Assembly (NCBI RefSeq): GCF_018588585.1
Contig: NZ_JAEUFG010000013.1
Coordinates: forward strand, 78,422-142,421
From: Bacillus sp. SM2101
GTDB lineage: Bacteria; Bacillota; Bacilli; Bacillales; SM2101
DNA length: 64,000 bases
Direction: 5' to 3'
A program made the translations under genes and the position numbers. Each line of letters starts with the position of its first letter. Within the stretch, counting starts at the first letter, position 1. Shown one piece after another: positions 8,395-18,462 of the stretch. Under the pieces are notes generated by a model. That model did no database searches. It was not told the origin of the DNA and saw nothing but the letters and a program-made list of their open reading frames with translations.

Positions 8395-10325
8395 TATTTA
8401 TCATTCTTCTTTTCAAACATTCGATGTTTCATAAGCGATGGGATTTCCTTCGTCATTCTTAATGCATCCTTAGCATCTTGAATTCTGTATTTGTAGAGGA
8501 ATCTAATTTTTTCAAGAGGATCTTTATAGTATTCCAATATTTCTTTCGGTACATTATGAGGGTTTACTTGCTTCCACAGTTTTTCTTTTTGTTTATCTAC
8601 TAAGTTATCAATCTGAAGCTTTCTCGGACTTGGTTTAAGATTGGTATATTTATGATAATTCGTAAATTGTACTCGTTGACCGTTAAAATATCCTACTTTT
8701 ATCCCTTTTCTTAGACAAAAATTTATTGCTTCATCAATTTTATTAATAATTGGTTCCCCTTTGTCATTTAATGATGTATTACAAATGATTGGAACGCCTG
8801 TAGCTTTATAAAAATGTTTAGTTACATTATAAATTAAATGGTTGTTTTTTTGATTAACTGTTTGAACTCTTGCTGAGCTATCTAGATGGGCAACTGCTGG
8901 AATTATATTTGCTTTAGAAGGTTTTATCTTAAAGGTATGAAGCATGTATTCAGAAGGGTAAGCATTCTCAAACCATTGTTCTAAACATTCCTCCAATATA
9001 ATTGGGGCAACAGGCCTCCACCATTCCCTTTTTTTAATATGATTTAACTTGTCTTTCATTTTGATAGATCTTGGGTCACTTATAATAGAGCGATTCCCTA
9101 GTGCACGTGGACCGATTTCCGTCTGTTCGTTGAACCATACGACTGGGCTTTCACAAATATCATCCACCATCTGATCAAAATCTAAAGGAGTTATTTTTTC
9201 TATATAGTCTTTATAATTTTGTTGAATCTTCTGTTTTGAGAATGTATCAGGCTCTCCATAGAAAGCATCTTTGAATTTAAATGAAAAACGACCCATTATC
9301 TTATAAAAAGCATAAAGACCAATACCTAATGATAAGCCACTATCTCCAACACAAGGTGGAGCAATAAAGCTCTTAAAGTTATATTTATTCATTATATAAC
9401 TATTAGTAGGACAATTTAAAGTAAAGCCTCCGGACATTGACAGGTGAGTTTCTTCTGGTTTAATATTATAACGACTTAGTACACGATCTACGTTAATCTC
9501 CATGATTTTAAATGAAGCTTCTTGTATAATTTTCATCAGCATACTTATCTTATTTTCTTCTTCGGTAAAACGGGGATCAAAATAGTTAAAAAGTTTTCCT
9601 TCATCTGCTTTCGTAAAAGATTTGATCTTTTCGTATAACTTTTCAAAAGGGTTTTCTTTTCCAAAGTATTTACTACCATCAAAGATGGGAATATCATGAC
9701 TATAATCAAAGTAAACTTGACTCTCACTCGCAGAAGCTAAAGCCATAAGAGTTCCCTCTTTAATCCCAAAATAAAACATTGCCCATCCCCACAATAATCC
9801 AGGGGATTCTACTGGGAACATCTCAAGATCTCCTTTATTAACGTAACATCCTACGTAATAAGGCTTTTTAACACGTTCGAATTCATCGACAACTCCGTCA
9901 GGCCCGCCATCTACAGCAAAACCTATCATTTGATCGTTATAGAACTTCTCTGGTTCAAGTAAAATTGATGAAAATATATGTGTAATACTGTGGTATGACA
10001 AGTCTTTATATTCCTCTAAAGAATGATAATCATTTGAAGTATCTAAACCCGGTGTTCCCCATACGGCTTGCATATCGTCCAATGTAAGGTTGAAAGAACT
10101 TAGTAATTGATTAATAGTCTCTTTTGCCTGTTCAATACTATGAAAGGACTTGTGATGCTCCTTTTTACCAGTCAGTCTTTCTAGTTCCCAGTAACGAATA
10201 AGTTTAATACGCTCTCCTTGTTTAAGGAATAAGGCGATATTTTGGTCATGCCTTACAATCGTATCTAGAAGATGATCAATGGGATCAATGTGAAGATAAG
10301 TTGCTAAGTAATATCCGTCATTCAT
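8394..10325 (-). CDS. Carbamoyltransferase (divergent N-terminus, long C-terminus)
   Basis: A 643-aa carbamoyltransferase, about 100 residues longer at the C-terminus than its neighbours. The C-terminal signature TEIGPRALGNRSIISDP (near residue 405) and the KKREWWRPVAPIILEE block are canonical, as is the LSMSGGFTLNCPTN glycine loop. The N-terminus lacks the usual GGxxHDxSA start and has HDQNIALFLKQG instead, while the HxxxH metal motif is kept in YHSITHIFSS. This looks like a separate subfamily and not a recent duplicate. It would move a carbamoyl group from carbamoyl phosphate via ATP to a hydroxyl of the product. It overlaps the upstream gene by eight bases. Confidence 0.85.
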   Translation of the reverse strand: MNDGYYLATYLHIDPIDHLLDTIVRHDQNIALFLKQGERIKLIRYWELERLTGKKEHHKSFHSIEQAKETINQLLSSFNLTLDDMQAVWGTPGLDTSNDYHSLEEYKDLSYHSITHIFSSILLEPEKFYNDQMIGFAVDGGPDGVVDEFERVKKPYYVGCYVNKGDLEMFPVESPGLLWGWAMFYFGIKEGTLMALASASESQVYFDYSHDIPIFDGSKYFGKENPFEKLYEKIKSFTKADEGKLFNYFDPRFTEEENKISMLMKIIQEASFKIMEINVDRVLSRYNIKPEETHLSMSGGFTLNCPTNSYIMNKYNFKSFIAPPCVGDSGLSLGIGLYAFYKIMGRFSFKFKDAFYGEPDTFSKQKIQQNYKDYIEKITPLDFDQMVDDICESPVVWFNEQTEIGPRALGNRSIISDPRSIKMKDKLNHIKKREWWRPVAPIILEECLEQWFENAYPSEYMLHTFKIKPSKANIIPAVAHLDSSARVQTVNQKNNHLIYNVTKHFYKATGVPIICNTSLNDKGEPIINKIDEAINFCLRKGIKVGYFNGQRVQFTNYHKYTNLKPSPRKLQIDNLVDKQKEKLWKQVNPHNVPKEILEYYKDPLEKIRFLYKYRIQDAKDALRMTKEIPSLMKHRMFEKKNDK

Positions 10326-11943
10326 TTACATCACCCTTTATTTTTTCTTTTTTTATTAAATAATGACCAATAACAAGATAGTCTAAATCAATAACTAAGA
10401 ACGTTTTAATTGCGTCTTCTGGTGATTCTACAATAGGTTGGCCGTTATCATTAAATGATGTATTAAGTAGAATAGGTATATTTGTTAATTTATAAAAGCT
10501 TTCAATAAGAGAATAAAATGGGGGGTTACTATTTTGCGAAACTGTTTGTAACCTACCTGTCCCATCTACGTGAGTAACAGAAGGAATTAAATATTGTGTT
10601 TCGGGTTTTATATTTGATACAAAAAGCATGTATGGAGAACGTGATGAAAACTCAAAATAGTCATTCACGTATTCTTCCAGAATAGCTGGTGCAAACGGTC
10701 TAAAAGCTTCTCTGTGTTTAATACGCTTATTAATGGTATCTTTCATATGACCATATCTTGGATCTGCAAGTATACTTCTATTTCCAAGAGCTCGTGGGCC
10801 AGCCTCAGATTTTCCTTGGAACCAACCTATAATGTTTCCTTCAGATATAAGTTTTGAAGCCACATTAGATAAATCTTTTTCATCATAATGCTTAACTTCA
10901 ATTTCAGACCTATATTTTTCGAGCACTTGGAAAATTTCATTATCTGTGTAACTTTTACCTAAATATGGGCTACAAACCTCAGTATCAAGGTTCCGTTCGT
11001 TGTCCATTATTTCATAATAGCCATACAACGAACATCCAACTGCCGTTCCAGCATCACCGGCTGCAGGGAAAATATACACATTCTTAAAAGGTGTTCTTTT
11101 CAGGATCTTATAGTTAGCTACACTATTTAAAGCTACCCCTCCTGAAAGACATAGGTTATCTGATTGTGTTATATTGTATAAATTATTGCAAGCTGTAACC
11201 AGATACTCTTCAACATGATATTGGACGGCATAGGCTAAGTCTGCTTTTGTTTGTTGTGAGTTACTGTTGCATTGAAGTTCACCCTTTATAAACTCACGCA
11301 ATTCTTTAAGTTGTGTAAGAGACTGATTAAACCATCCGTTAGCATTGTATTCAAAAAACTCTTCAAACTTTTGGGTGTATCTATCAGAACCAAATGGAGC
11401 TAATCCCATTGTTTTACCATCTTGCAAAAAACCAAATCCAATTAAGTCAGTTACTTCTTCATAAAATTTCCCTATGGAATTTGTGATTAAGTTACCATTT
11501 TCTCGTCCACTTACCTTTTTTAATTCATTTATTTTTTTATCTTGAGCATAGTAGAATGAGACGGTTTCTCTTTCACCGTTGGGCAAAAAACTTCCTCGGC
11601 CATCAACGACTAATATTGCCGCTTCCTCAAAAGGAGAAGGATAATAGGATGTAGCAGCGTGAGATAAGTGATGATTAATAACATTGATTTTTTCGCTGAA
11701 CTTTGAATAATAAGCTGGTTCAACAATGTCAGATGTAACCATACAATCAATCTGATCGTTATCTATCTTATTTTCTTTTAAACAATAATCAGCCGCTTTA
11801 TTTAATACTACTTTTCTACCAATATTAAGAGAGTGTTTCACTTTTAACAATCTTTCTTCTTCAATATAAGTTTTTATCTTCCCATTACTTGATAAACAAG
11901 CTGAAAAGTCATGAATAGATCCACCGAATCCGAGTACGTTCAA
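10318..11943 (-). CDS. Carbamoyltransferase (canonical NodU/CmcH type)
   Basis: A 541-aa O-carbamoyltransferase with both domains intact: GGSIHDFSACL at the N-terminus, NHHLSHAATSYYPS with the HxxxH metal site near residue 88, LCLSGGVALNSVAN, and the C-terminal SEAGPRALGNRSILADP near residue 380, then FRPFAPAILEEY. It is closest in layout to the first paralogue (6787) and would be the best candidate for the main carbamoylation. It lies nine bases downstream of the ABC exporter genes in the same operon. Confidence 0.9.
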   Translation of the reverse strand: MNVLGFGGSIHDFSACLSSNGKIKTYIEEERLLKVKHSLNIGRKVVLNKAADYCLKENKIDNDQIDCMVTSDIVEPAYYSKFSEKINVINHHLSHAATSYYPSPFEEAAILVVDGRGSFLPNGERETVSFYYAQDKKINELKKVSGRENGNLITNSIGKFYEEVTDLIGFGFLQDGKTMGLAPFGSDRYTQKFEEFFEYNANGWFNQSLTQLKELREFIKGELQCNSNSQQTKADLAYAVQYHVEEYLVTACNNLYNITQSDNLCLSGGVALNSVANYKILKRTPFKNVYIFPAAGDAGTAVGCSLYGYYEIMDNERNLDTEVCSPYLGKSYTDNEIFQVLEKYRSEIEVKHYDEKDLSNVASKLISEGNIIGWFQGKSEAGPRALGNRSILADPRYGHMKDTINKRIKHREAFRPFAPAILEEYVNDYFEFSSRSPYMLFVSNIKPETQYLIPSVTHVDGTGRLQTVSQNSNPPFYSLIESFYKLTNIPILLNTSFNDNGQPIVESPEDAIKTFLVIDLDYLVIGHYLIKKEKIKGDVNE

Positions 11944-11952
11944 ACTATCACC

Positions 11953-13674
11953 TCATTTTTCTATTGTGTTAACTCTTGACGTTTCTTTTGTTGTCAGTTT
12001 ATAGTAGAATCCTTGTTTATTCATTAATTCTAAATGATTGCCCTTTTCTTTGAGCATCCCACCACCCATAACAAAGATTTTGTTTGCATTTCTTACAGTG
12101 GATAATCGGTGAGAAATCATGATAAGGGTTTTATTCTTCGATTCTTGTGCAAGGATTTCAAAAACCTTGCGTTCTGTTTCAACATCTTGGCTAGAGGTTG
12201 CCTCGTCTAAAATAATTAGCTTACTCTCTTTTAAAAGAGCTAAGGCTATAGTAATTAATTGTTTTTCGCCAGATGACAGCTCTTCAATCTTTGACTGATT
12301 CTTTTGATTAATTTTATCTATTAAATTTGTTGATCCAAGTCGGTGTAATGTTTCTTTTAGTTTTTCTTTTTGTGTATGATTTAGTTCATTAAGATAAACC
12401 ATATCAAATTCGTAACTATGTTGATCCACATAAGAAATTTGATCCCTTAAATAGTTCATATCTAAATTGGTGATTATTGTATCATCGACCAAAATGTTAC
12501 CCTCTTTTGGAGTGTAAAATCCTAATAATAAGTTTACGATGGTACTTTTACCTGAACCGGTTTGTCCGACTATGGCTACTTTTTCTCCTGGGTTAATGGT
12601 CAGGCTTATATCTTTAAGAGCTTCTCGGTTGTTATCATAACTAAAGTTAACTTGTTTAAAAGTGATTTTACCCTCCCTTATTTTTTTGGTAAGGGTTGGT
12701 CTAGTTTCTGGTTGATAGTTTTCATAAACACTAAAAACTCGATTAGCAGCTTCAATGGAGGTTAAAGAATTAACCCATTGACTATTTATTCCTCTAAAAA
12801 TAAGAAAGATTCTACGGGTGTATTCTATTAAAAGGTACAGTACCCCAACAGAATATTCCCCTTCTATGATTCCTTCTCCAAAATATAAGATTGTGAATGC
12901 AATAAGGACTCCTCGGAATAACCCATTAAAGTTAACATCACTAATATGAAGAATATGCATCCTTTTAATCATATTTTTGTAAATAGTGTCATTGTAAGTC
13001 TTGTACTCATTGTTTAATTGATTTTCTACCCCATTTAACCTAATAAGTAGGAAGTTTTTAACTATATCAACAAATAGTATATTTAGTTTATTTAAATACT
13101 CTTGAATTATGGAGATGTATCTTTGAATAGGCCTATTGATAATATAGTTAACTGTTAGCAATATGCCAGGTATTATGAGAGAAATTAAAGCGTAGTATGG
13201 ATTTATTAATATTAGGATAATATATATTCCTATTAATTGAAGTAAACTAACCACAAAACCACCTAAGAAATTATCAAAGGCATCTTTGATTTGCATAGAT
13301 TCATTTGTAATTTTGTTAATGATTTCTCCAGTAGGGGTCTTGTCAAAAAAACTTTTTGGTAGCATATTAATATACTGAACTAAATCATTACGGATTTTCT
13401 CTACCAGATTAATTGTATACTTAGAGAACAAGTATTCATGACTGAAATTGAGAAAACCTGCGATTAAAATTAATGCCAATAATCCATATACAGGTGTGAA
13501 CAAACCTATTTGTAATCCACCTTCAACATAGTTATCTAGTATATGCTTTATAACATAAGGAACTAATAGGTCGGCTCCAATAGCCAGAATTAAAACAACA
13601 GTTGTTGCTAAAAAATGGTGTTTGTAGAGTAATAAATAATTGTATAGTCTAGAAATAGTCGCTCTATTCACCAC
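11953..13674 (-). CDS. ABC exporter half-transporter, catalytically complete ATP site
   Basis: A 573-aa MsbA-type exporter: six transmembrane helices in the first 320 residues, then an ATPase domain with Walker A GQTGSGKST near residue 365 and Walker B LIILDEATSSQD with the catalytic Glu. The signature is altered to LSSGEKQL. A start at GTG 13674 is preferred over the longer frame, because it has GGGGG seven bases upstream and overlaps the previous stop in the usual coupled way. It forms a heterodimer with the next gene and probably exports the cluster product, which may also give self-resistance. Confidence 0.85.
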   Translation of the reverse strand: MVNRATISRLYNYLLLYKHHFLATTVVLILAIGADLLVPYVIKHILDNYVEGGLQIGLFTPVYGLLALILIAGFLNFSHEYLFSKYTINLVEKIRNDLVQYINMLPKSFFDKTPTGEIINKITNESMQIKDAFDNFLGGFVVSLLQLIGIYIILILINPYYALISLIIPGILLTVNYIINRPIQRYISIIQEYLNKLNILFVDIVKNFLLIRLNGVENQLNNEYKTYNDTIYKNMIKRMHILHISDVNFNGLFRGVLIAFTILYFGEGIIEGEYSVGVLYLLIEYTRRIFLIFRGINSQWVNSLTSIEAANRVFSVYENYQPETRPTLTKKIREGKITFKQVNFSYDNNREALKDISLTINPGEKVAIVGQTGSGKSTIVNLLLGFYTPKEGNILVDDTIITNLDMNYLRDQISYVDQHSYEFDMVYLNELNHTQKEKLKETLHRLGSTNLIDKINQKNQSKIEELSSGEKQLITIALALLKESKLIILDEATSSQDVETERKVFEILAQESKNKTLIMISHRLSTVRNANKIFVMGGGMLKEKGNHLELMNKQGFYYKLTTKETSRVNTIEK

Positions 13675-15412
13675 AATATAACCCCCTCTCTTCTTTTTCC
13701 AGTTCACATAGCTCCTCATGCTTCTTATATTGGGATGAATACCATGAACTGGATTGAAGAAGTGAAGAATGTTCTCCAAACTCAACAACCTCACCATCAA
13801 TTAAAACGATGATTTTATCAACTGAAGGGGTGAGATCAAAATTGTTAGTAACAAAGATATTGGTTTTTCCTTGTCGAAATTCTAATATGTTACTAAATAT
13901 ATCAAGTGTATTTTTTGAGTCCATCGATGAGAAAACATCATCTAATAGTAACAGTTCAGTATTTTTTATTAGTGATCTACATAACGACAGTTTTTGAAGT
14001 TGGCCTCCAGAAAGGTTTTTTCCACTTCCCCCAGTGAAAGAATCTAGGGTTAGATTAGACTTTTCTAGTTCTTTATCAAAGCCCGTTATTTCTAAGACAT
14101 CTCTTATAACTTGTTTTGAGACATATTTTTTTCCTAGTGTTAAATTCTCATAAATTGTTTTTGAGAAATTCATTGGATCTTGTGGAGAGTAACTAATAAG
14201 TTTCACGAGGTCTTTTGGAGTAATATCCTTGTATGGTTTGTTTGAAATAAAAGCGGTTCCTTCATATTTTTCATAATCACCCGTAAGGAAGTTTAATAAG
14301 GAGCTTTTTCCACTTCCAGTCTTCCCTACAATTGCGATATTTTCTCCCTTTTTAATATCAAGGTTGATATTTTTAAGGATTTTTTTCTTTCCTTTAAATA
14401 GACTAAAGTCTTTTAAAGAAATATTTTCCATAGAATTCAAATTAAAAGTGGATTCCTTAATAATATCAGTATTATTGATATAGTCATTGTAACGCTTAGC
14501 CGAAGCATTTCCTTGCTGAAATAAACTAATAAAGTCTCCAAAGGCTGTAACAGGCCAATGAAGTAAATTAATATAAAGAGTGAAGGTAATTAACTCACCA
14601 ATCGTTATGTCACCAACAGATATAAGGTACGACCCGAATCCTAGTGCAATAACGTAACTAGTTCGTATTAAGGCCACTATAAGAGGTTGGAACATACTGT
14701 TTATTCTACTAAAGTCAATTCCTGAATTAGTAAGCTCTTTATTAGCTTTAATGAATTGATTTGTATATTTCCTCTCTAAAGAAAAAATACGAATTAGACG
14801 TATACCGCTATAAAATTCTGAAATATGATTGTTTAGTGTTCCTTCCTTACTTTGTAGGCCCATTGTTTTTTGATGTATTTTCCTTCCTAATCTTTTCACT
14901 AAATAAACAATAATAGGCAGAGGAAGGAGGGAAACAACAGTTAATTTCCAACTAATGAACGTGCTCATAGAATAGATGACCACAATAAGACCGATGAAAG
15001 TACTCATAAAACTTAAAATACCAAACCCATAACCAGCACCTACTTTATTTATATCGTTATTCATAATCGTCATGGCACTCCCTGAGTCTTTTGGTGCTGC
15101 CTTATTAAACAGTGTTCTAAAAAAGAGGTCTTGTCTTAACTCTTTTTGTATGAAGAACTCCCCACCAAATAAAGCGGAAGACCAAATATAGATTACACCA
15201 AAGTGTAATATGGCAATTAAGAAAAGAGGAAATACATGAATAAATAATTCAGAAGCTGTTATAGATTTTCCTTCAATCAGGTCAATAATATTTCCAATTA
15301 ATTTTGGGGGGATTACATTTAAAATTTCGGAAACGATTAAAAAAACGAATGAAATAACGTATAATACTGTGCGTTTCGTTAAATAATTCTTAAATATTTG
15401 AATTAAATCCAT
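13664..15412 (-). CDS. ABC exporter half-transporter with degenerate Walker B
   Basis: A 582-aa exporter subunit with the same layout as its partner. Walker A is GKTGSGKSS and the signature LSGGQLQKL is canonical, but Walker B reads LLLLDDVFSS, with Asp in place of the catalytic Glu. The defects are complementary: its good signature pairs with the partner's complete Walker site, while its DD site pairs with the partner's poor LSSGE signature. That is the standard pattern of heterodimeric exporters with one consensus and one degenerate site, so the two genes make one transporter. Confidence 0.85.
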   Translation of the reverse strand: MDLIQIFKNYLTKRTVLYVISFVFLIVSEILNVIPPKLIGNIIDLIEGKSITASELFIHVFPLFLIAILHFGVIYIWSSALFGGEFFIQKELRQDLFFRTLFNKAAPKDSGSAMTIMNNDINKVGAGYGFGILSFMSTFIGLIVVIYSMSTFISWKLTVVSLLPLPIIVYLVKRLGRKIHQKTMGLQSKEGTLNNHISEFYSGIRLIRIFSLERKYTNQFIKANKELTNSGIDFSRINSMFQPLIVALIRTSYVIALGFGSYLISVGDITIGELITFTLYINLLHWPVTAFGDFISLFQQGNASAKRYNDYINNTDIIKESTFNLNSMENISLKDFSLFKGKKKILKNINLDIKKGENIAIVGKTGSGKSSLLNFLTGDYEKYEGTAFISNKPYKDITPKDLVKLISYSPQDPMNFSKTIYENLTLGKKYVSKQVIRDVLEITGFDKELEKSNLTLDSFTGGSGKNLSGGQLQKLSLCRSLIKNTELLLLDDVFSSMDSKNTLDIFSNILEFRQGKTNIFVTNNFDLTPSVDKIIVLIDGEVVEFGEHSSLLQSSSWYSSQYKKHEELCELEKEERGLYCGE

Positions 15413-15422
15413 TTATAATCAC

Positions 15423-16412
15423 CTATTTAATTACTGTCGTAATTTTTTCCAGAAGCTCTACTTCTTCTTTTTGAATATCCTTAATTTTTTCTATAAGTTT
15501 CGGAAAAACACTATCTTTTCTAGTTAACATATAACGTAGCACAGATTTTTTTAGGTTTTCTGCCAATCCAAAAATCTTCTTCATTTGTTCAGTATATTGA
15601 CTATCGAGATTACCTAGCTGTTGAAGAGAATGAAAAACGTGTAATAAAGTCTGCTTATGTTCACTCAAAATTTGAAAGTTTGTGATATTTAACTCTTTTT
15701 CATTACTTTTTGCAGATTCTAAATGAGAGATTAATAGATTATAGTTATCAACTCCAAAAATATAATCTTTTTCTGAATAATATTCCATTAAGTGTGGAAA
15801 ATTCTTTGAGCTATTCTTTACATTTAAGTATTCATCCAAGCTTGATAAAACAGTATTCTTTAAATCTTTTATATCAATAGAATTCCTATTGGTTAATTTG
15901 TATAGGTATATTTTTTGTTTATCCTTTTCTGTTGGATTTGCAAATTTAAAAGCGTTTAAAATGTGTTCTTTTAATAAGATTTTCTTTTCAAACACCCCAT
16001 TTTTATTTACAGCAATATACTTAAATGAATCAGTCTGACTATTATATCCATAAATAAGAGTGTCGTTAGTTTTTATAGACTTTGAGTATCTAGCTCTGTA
16101 TTGCAAGTAATATTGATCTAAATATAAACGAACATAATATCCATTATTCAGGTAATCAACAAGAGAGTCTTCAATGCTCTCATTATCTTTAGTAGACTGA
16201 ATTGATACAAAAGGGGTTGAGAGTTTATTAAGATTATGAGCTTGGAAAATATCGATTGTTTGCTTATTGTTATTACCATAAATTTGAATACTTCTCGCTA
16301 AATACCAATCTTGGGCATGTTTTATTTGTTCCTTTGATAATATAGATAATGGGAAAGCATGGTCGCTACTTGCCGTAATGATTGGCTCGTTGATTGAGTG
16401 AGTAATATCCAT
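15423..16412 (-). CDS. BtrH/C39-like protein, divergent, no clear catalytic residues
   Basis: A 329-aa soluble protein. Residues about 85-145 (NNGYYVRLYLDQYYLQYR, then NDTLIYGYNSQTDSFKYIAV) follow the pattern of the BtrH_N / C39-like proteins found in peptide and aminoglycoside clusters, but the usual His before the second strand is replaced by Asn-Asp. The C-terminal 150 residues are helical. The protein at 17536 has the same pattern in a better preserved form. A role in acyl or aminoacyl transfer from ACP is possible from the BtrH precedent, but the assignment is weak. Confidence 0.5.
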   Translation of the reverse strand: MDITHSINEPIITASSDHAFPLSILSKEQIKHAQDWYLARSIQIYGNNNKQTIDIFQAHNLNKLSTPFVSIQSTKDNESIEDSLVDYLNNGYYVRLYLDQYYLQYRARYSKSIKTNDTLIYGYNSQTDSFKYIAVNKNGVFEKKILLKEHILNAFKFANPTEKDKQKIYLYKLTNRNSIDIKDLKNTVLSSLDEYLNVKNSSKNFPHLMEYYSEKDYIFGVDNYNLLISHLESAKSNEKELNITNFQILSEHKQTLLHVFHSLQQLGNLDSQYTEQMKKIFGLAENLKKSVLRYMLTRKDSVFPKLIEKIKDIQKEEVELLEKITTVIK

Positions 16413-16427
16413 GTTTGTTCCTCCTAA

Positions 16428-17531
16428 CTAATAATTTAGTTGTTGTAACTCTTTTGGAATGAATATTCCATCTTTTCTTATGAGCTTTCCGTCAAAGTAG
16501 AGTTCTCCTCCACCAAACTCTTTTTGTTGATTTAAAACAAAATCTAAGTGGATACCTGATTCGTTTTCGTTATAAGCCATAGGAAAGGCTTGTCCTATAG
16601 CAAGATGAAGGCTACCGAACATTTTCTCATCAAATAAAAGGTTTTTTATCGGTTTTTTAATAAATGGATTTAAACCGATACCAAATTCTCCTATATACTT
16701 AGATCCAGTATCTGAAGAAAGAATTTTCTCCAAATTCTCCTGATTATTTGCCTTACAGGTAACAACCTTTCCATTTTTAAATTGGAGATATACATCATTA
16801 AATATCTCACCATTTAGTGAAGTAGGACAGTTAAATTGGATGTAACCTTCTACTGAGTCTTTTACAGGCGCTGAAAAGATTTCTCCATCTGGTAGGTTAT
16901 ACTTCCCATCACAGATGAAACTCCCTATTTGTTTAATAGAAAAAGAAAGGTGAGTATTTGGAGATATGATTTCAACCTTATCTGTTTGGTTTAATAATGT
17001 TTGTAAAGACCGAACATCTTTACTAAATTGCGTATAGTCGAATGAGCATGCTTTGAAATAGATATCAACCAACTCAGCTGATCCAATTTTTGCTAATTGA
17101 GCCATTCCGTATGTGGGATATTGTAATAAAGTCCAATTTTCTTTACTCAAATAAGTATGTTGGTATGGCTTTAAGAATTTATTGTTGTATAAATCGAGTT
17201 TATTTTTTGGTATATCTTCAAACTCAAAAATATTTTCTTGCGATTTTATCCCTATATAAGCATCCATCTTGTTTAACCTAAATAGTTCTTGATCAAGCCA
17301 CAATTGTAAGCTTTCTTCAGATGAACCCCAAATTAATTCTTTTAGATATTCAGTTTTATAGGTTCTCAAATATGGTAAAGCGCCTAGCTTATAGATTTCG
17401 CTGATTAAAACGTTTACGAAGTCTTCAACTTCTCCCTGAACATCAATTAAAACTTTCTGTCCCTTTTTTATCTTGTTCGAATGAATGATTAGATTATGTA
17501 CAATCTTTCTTTGTTGATCTGTAGAGAGCAT
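16428..17531 (-). CDS. M29-family metallo-aminopeptidase
   Basis: A 367-aa protein matching thermophilic M29 aminopeptidases (AmpS/AmpT type). The metal-binding blocks are visible in order: NLPDGEIFSAPVKDSVEGYI (Glu), GEFGIGLNPFI (Glu), LHLAIGQAFP (His) and SGIHLDFVL (His and Asp). Such enzymes remove N-terminal residues from peptides. Placed between two BtrH-like genes, it may remove a protecting amino acid from an amide intermediate or release an active product, but the substrate is unknown. ATG at 17531 has AAGGTG upstream. Confidence 0.8.
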   Translation of the reverse strand: MLSTDQQRKIVHNLIIHSNKIKKGQKVLIDVQGEVEDFVNVLISEIYKLGALPYLRTYKTEYLKELIWGSSEESLQLWLDQELFRLNKMDAYIGIKSQENIFEFEDIPKNKLDLYNNKFLKPYQHTYLSKENWTLLQYPTYGMAQLAKIGSAELVDIYFKACSFDYTQFSKDVRSLQTLLNQTDKVEIISPNTHLSFSIKQIGSFICDGKYNLPDGEIFSAPVKDSVEGYIQFNCPTSLNGEIFNDVYLQFKNGKVVTCKANNQENLEKILSSDTGSKYIGEFGIGLNPFIKKPIKNLLFDEKMFGSLHLAIGQAFPMAYNENESGIHLDFVLNQQKEFGGGELYFDGKLIRKDGIFIPKELQQLNY

Positions 17532-17535
17532 ATCT

Positions 17536-18462
17536 TCACCTTACCTTAGTCAAATTATTATTTAGTCTTTTTTCTGTATCCCATAACTTCATGGCTTTAT
17601 CTAAAACTAACTGTTCCTTTACACGGTTTCGAAGAATAGCTTTATTAAGCATGTTACGTATCGATTCAGCAATTTCAGAAGAATGATTAGCTAATGAAAC
17701 AACTATGTCATCCAGCTCAACAAACTCTGCAAAATTTGCAAACATTTGTCTTGAACCAGATAATAAAGTGAACGTGGAACTCAAGTGATCAAGGGTTGGG
17801 GCTAATTCATTAAAGTATGGAGAGTTTAGTTTTAAAAGACCTTCAAGAGAATGGAATAATTCGTAGTTCTCAGTCCGTTCTTCAAAAAACTCATTAAAGT
17901 AGCGCTTTGTTATCTTTTTCAATTCACTGTTATTTACACTTTCACAAGGTTCAAAATAAGTAATATGTTTAAATCCACATCCGTCTTTATAAGAAATATC
18001 TATTTCTTCGAATGAATACTGAAAATGAGAAAAGGTTGGAGCTACTTCATCCAGAATATTAACTATATCTCCATCTATTCCTTTTATAACAAGTGAATGA
18101 GGAGCCCTTTCTTGATGATAACTTTGTTTACGATGAGGCAAATGATAGACATCCACTGAAGCGAATACCATGTTACCATTCTTGACTATTCTCTTAATTC
18201 CATCTTGGAGGTTGTAGAGTGAATTGGAGTATACATCTTTTTTCTTTACCCCTACTAACTTCCAATCGTTCTGTTGAAAGCCTAATTCATCAAAATGCCA
18301 TCTAGATTTTTTTTGTTTGATCATTTGATTAAAGATCTCATCTGTGGAATCAAGAGAATTATAATAAAGAGCCTCTATAGGATAACCAATGTCTTTTAGG
18401 TAACTAACATATTGACATTTACTACAATCTAGATAGTTTAAATGATTAATGTTTAATTTCAT
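17536..18462 (-). CDS. BtrH_N / C39-like papain-fold protein
   Basis: A 308-aa protein. Its N-terminal half shows the BtrH_N pattern: Cys residues near 19-22 (LDCSKCQYVSYLKDIG) that could supply the nucleophile, then FASVDVYHLPHRKQSYHQER and APHSLVIKGIDGDIVNILDE, where His precedes the strand. BtrH in butirosin biosynthesis transfers an acyl group from ACP to the sugar amine. By analogy this protein could form an amide from the ACP-bound polyketide; this is an inference. The C-terminal half is helical and unassigned. It overlaps the upstream hydrolase by four bases. Confidence 0.55.
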   Translation of the reverse strand: MKLNINHLNYLDCSKCQYVSYLKDIGYPIEALYYNSLDSTDEIFNQMIKQKKSRWHFDELGFQQNDWKLVGVKKKDVYSNSLYNLQDGIKRIVKNGNMVFASVDVYHLPHRKQSYHQERAPHSLVIKGIDGDIVNILDEVAPTFSHFQYSFEEIDISYKDGCGFKHITYFEPCESVNNSELKKITKRYFNEFFEERTENYELFHSLEGLLKLNSPYFNELAPTLDHLSSTFTLLSGSRQMFANFAEFVELDDIVVSLANHSSEIAESIRNMLNKAILRNRVKEQLVLDKAMKLWDTEKRLNNNLTKVR

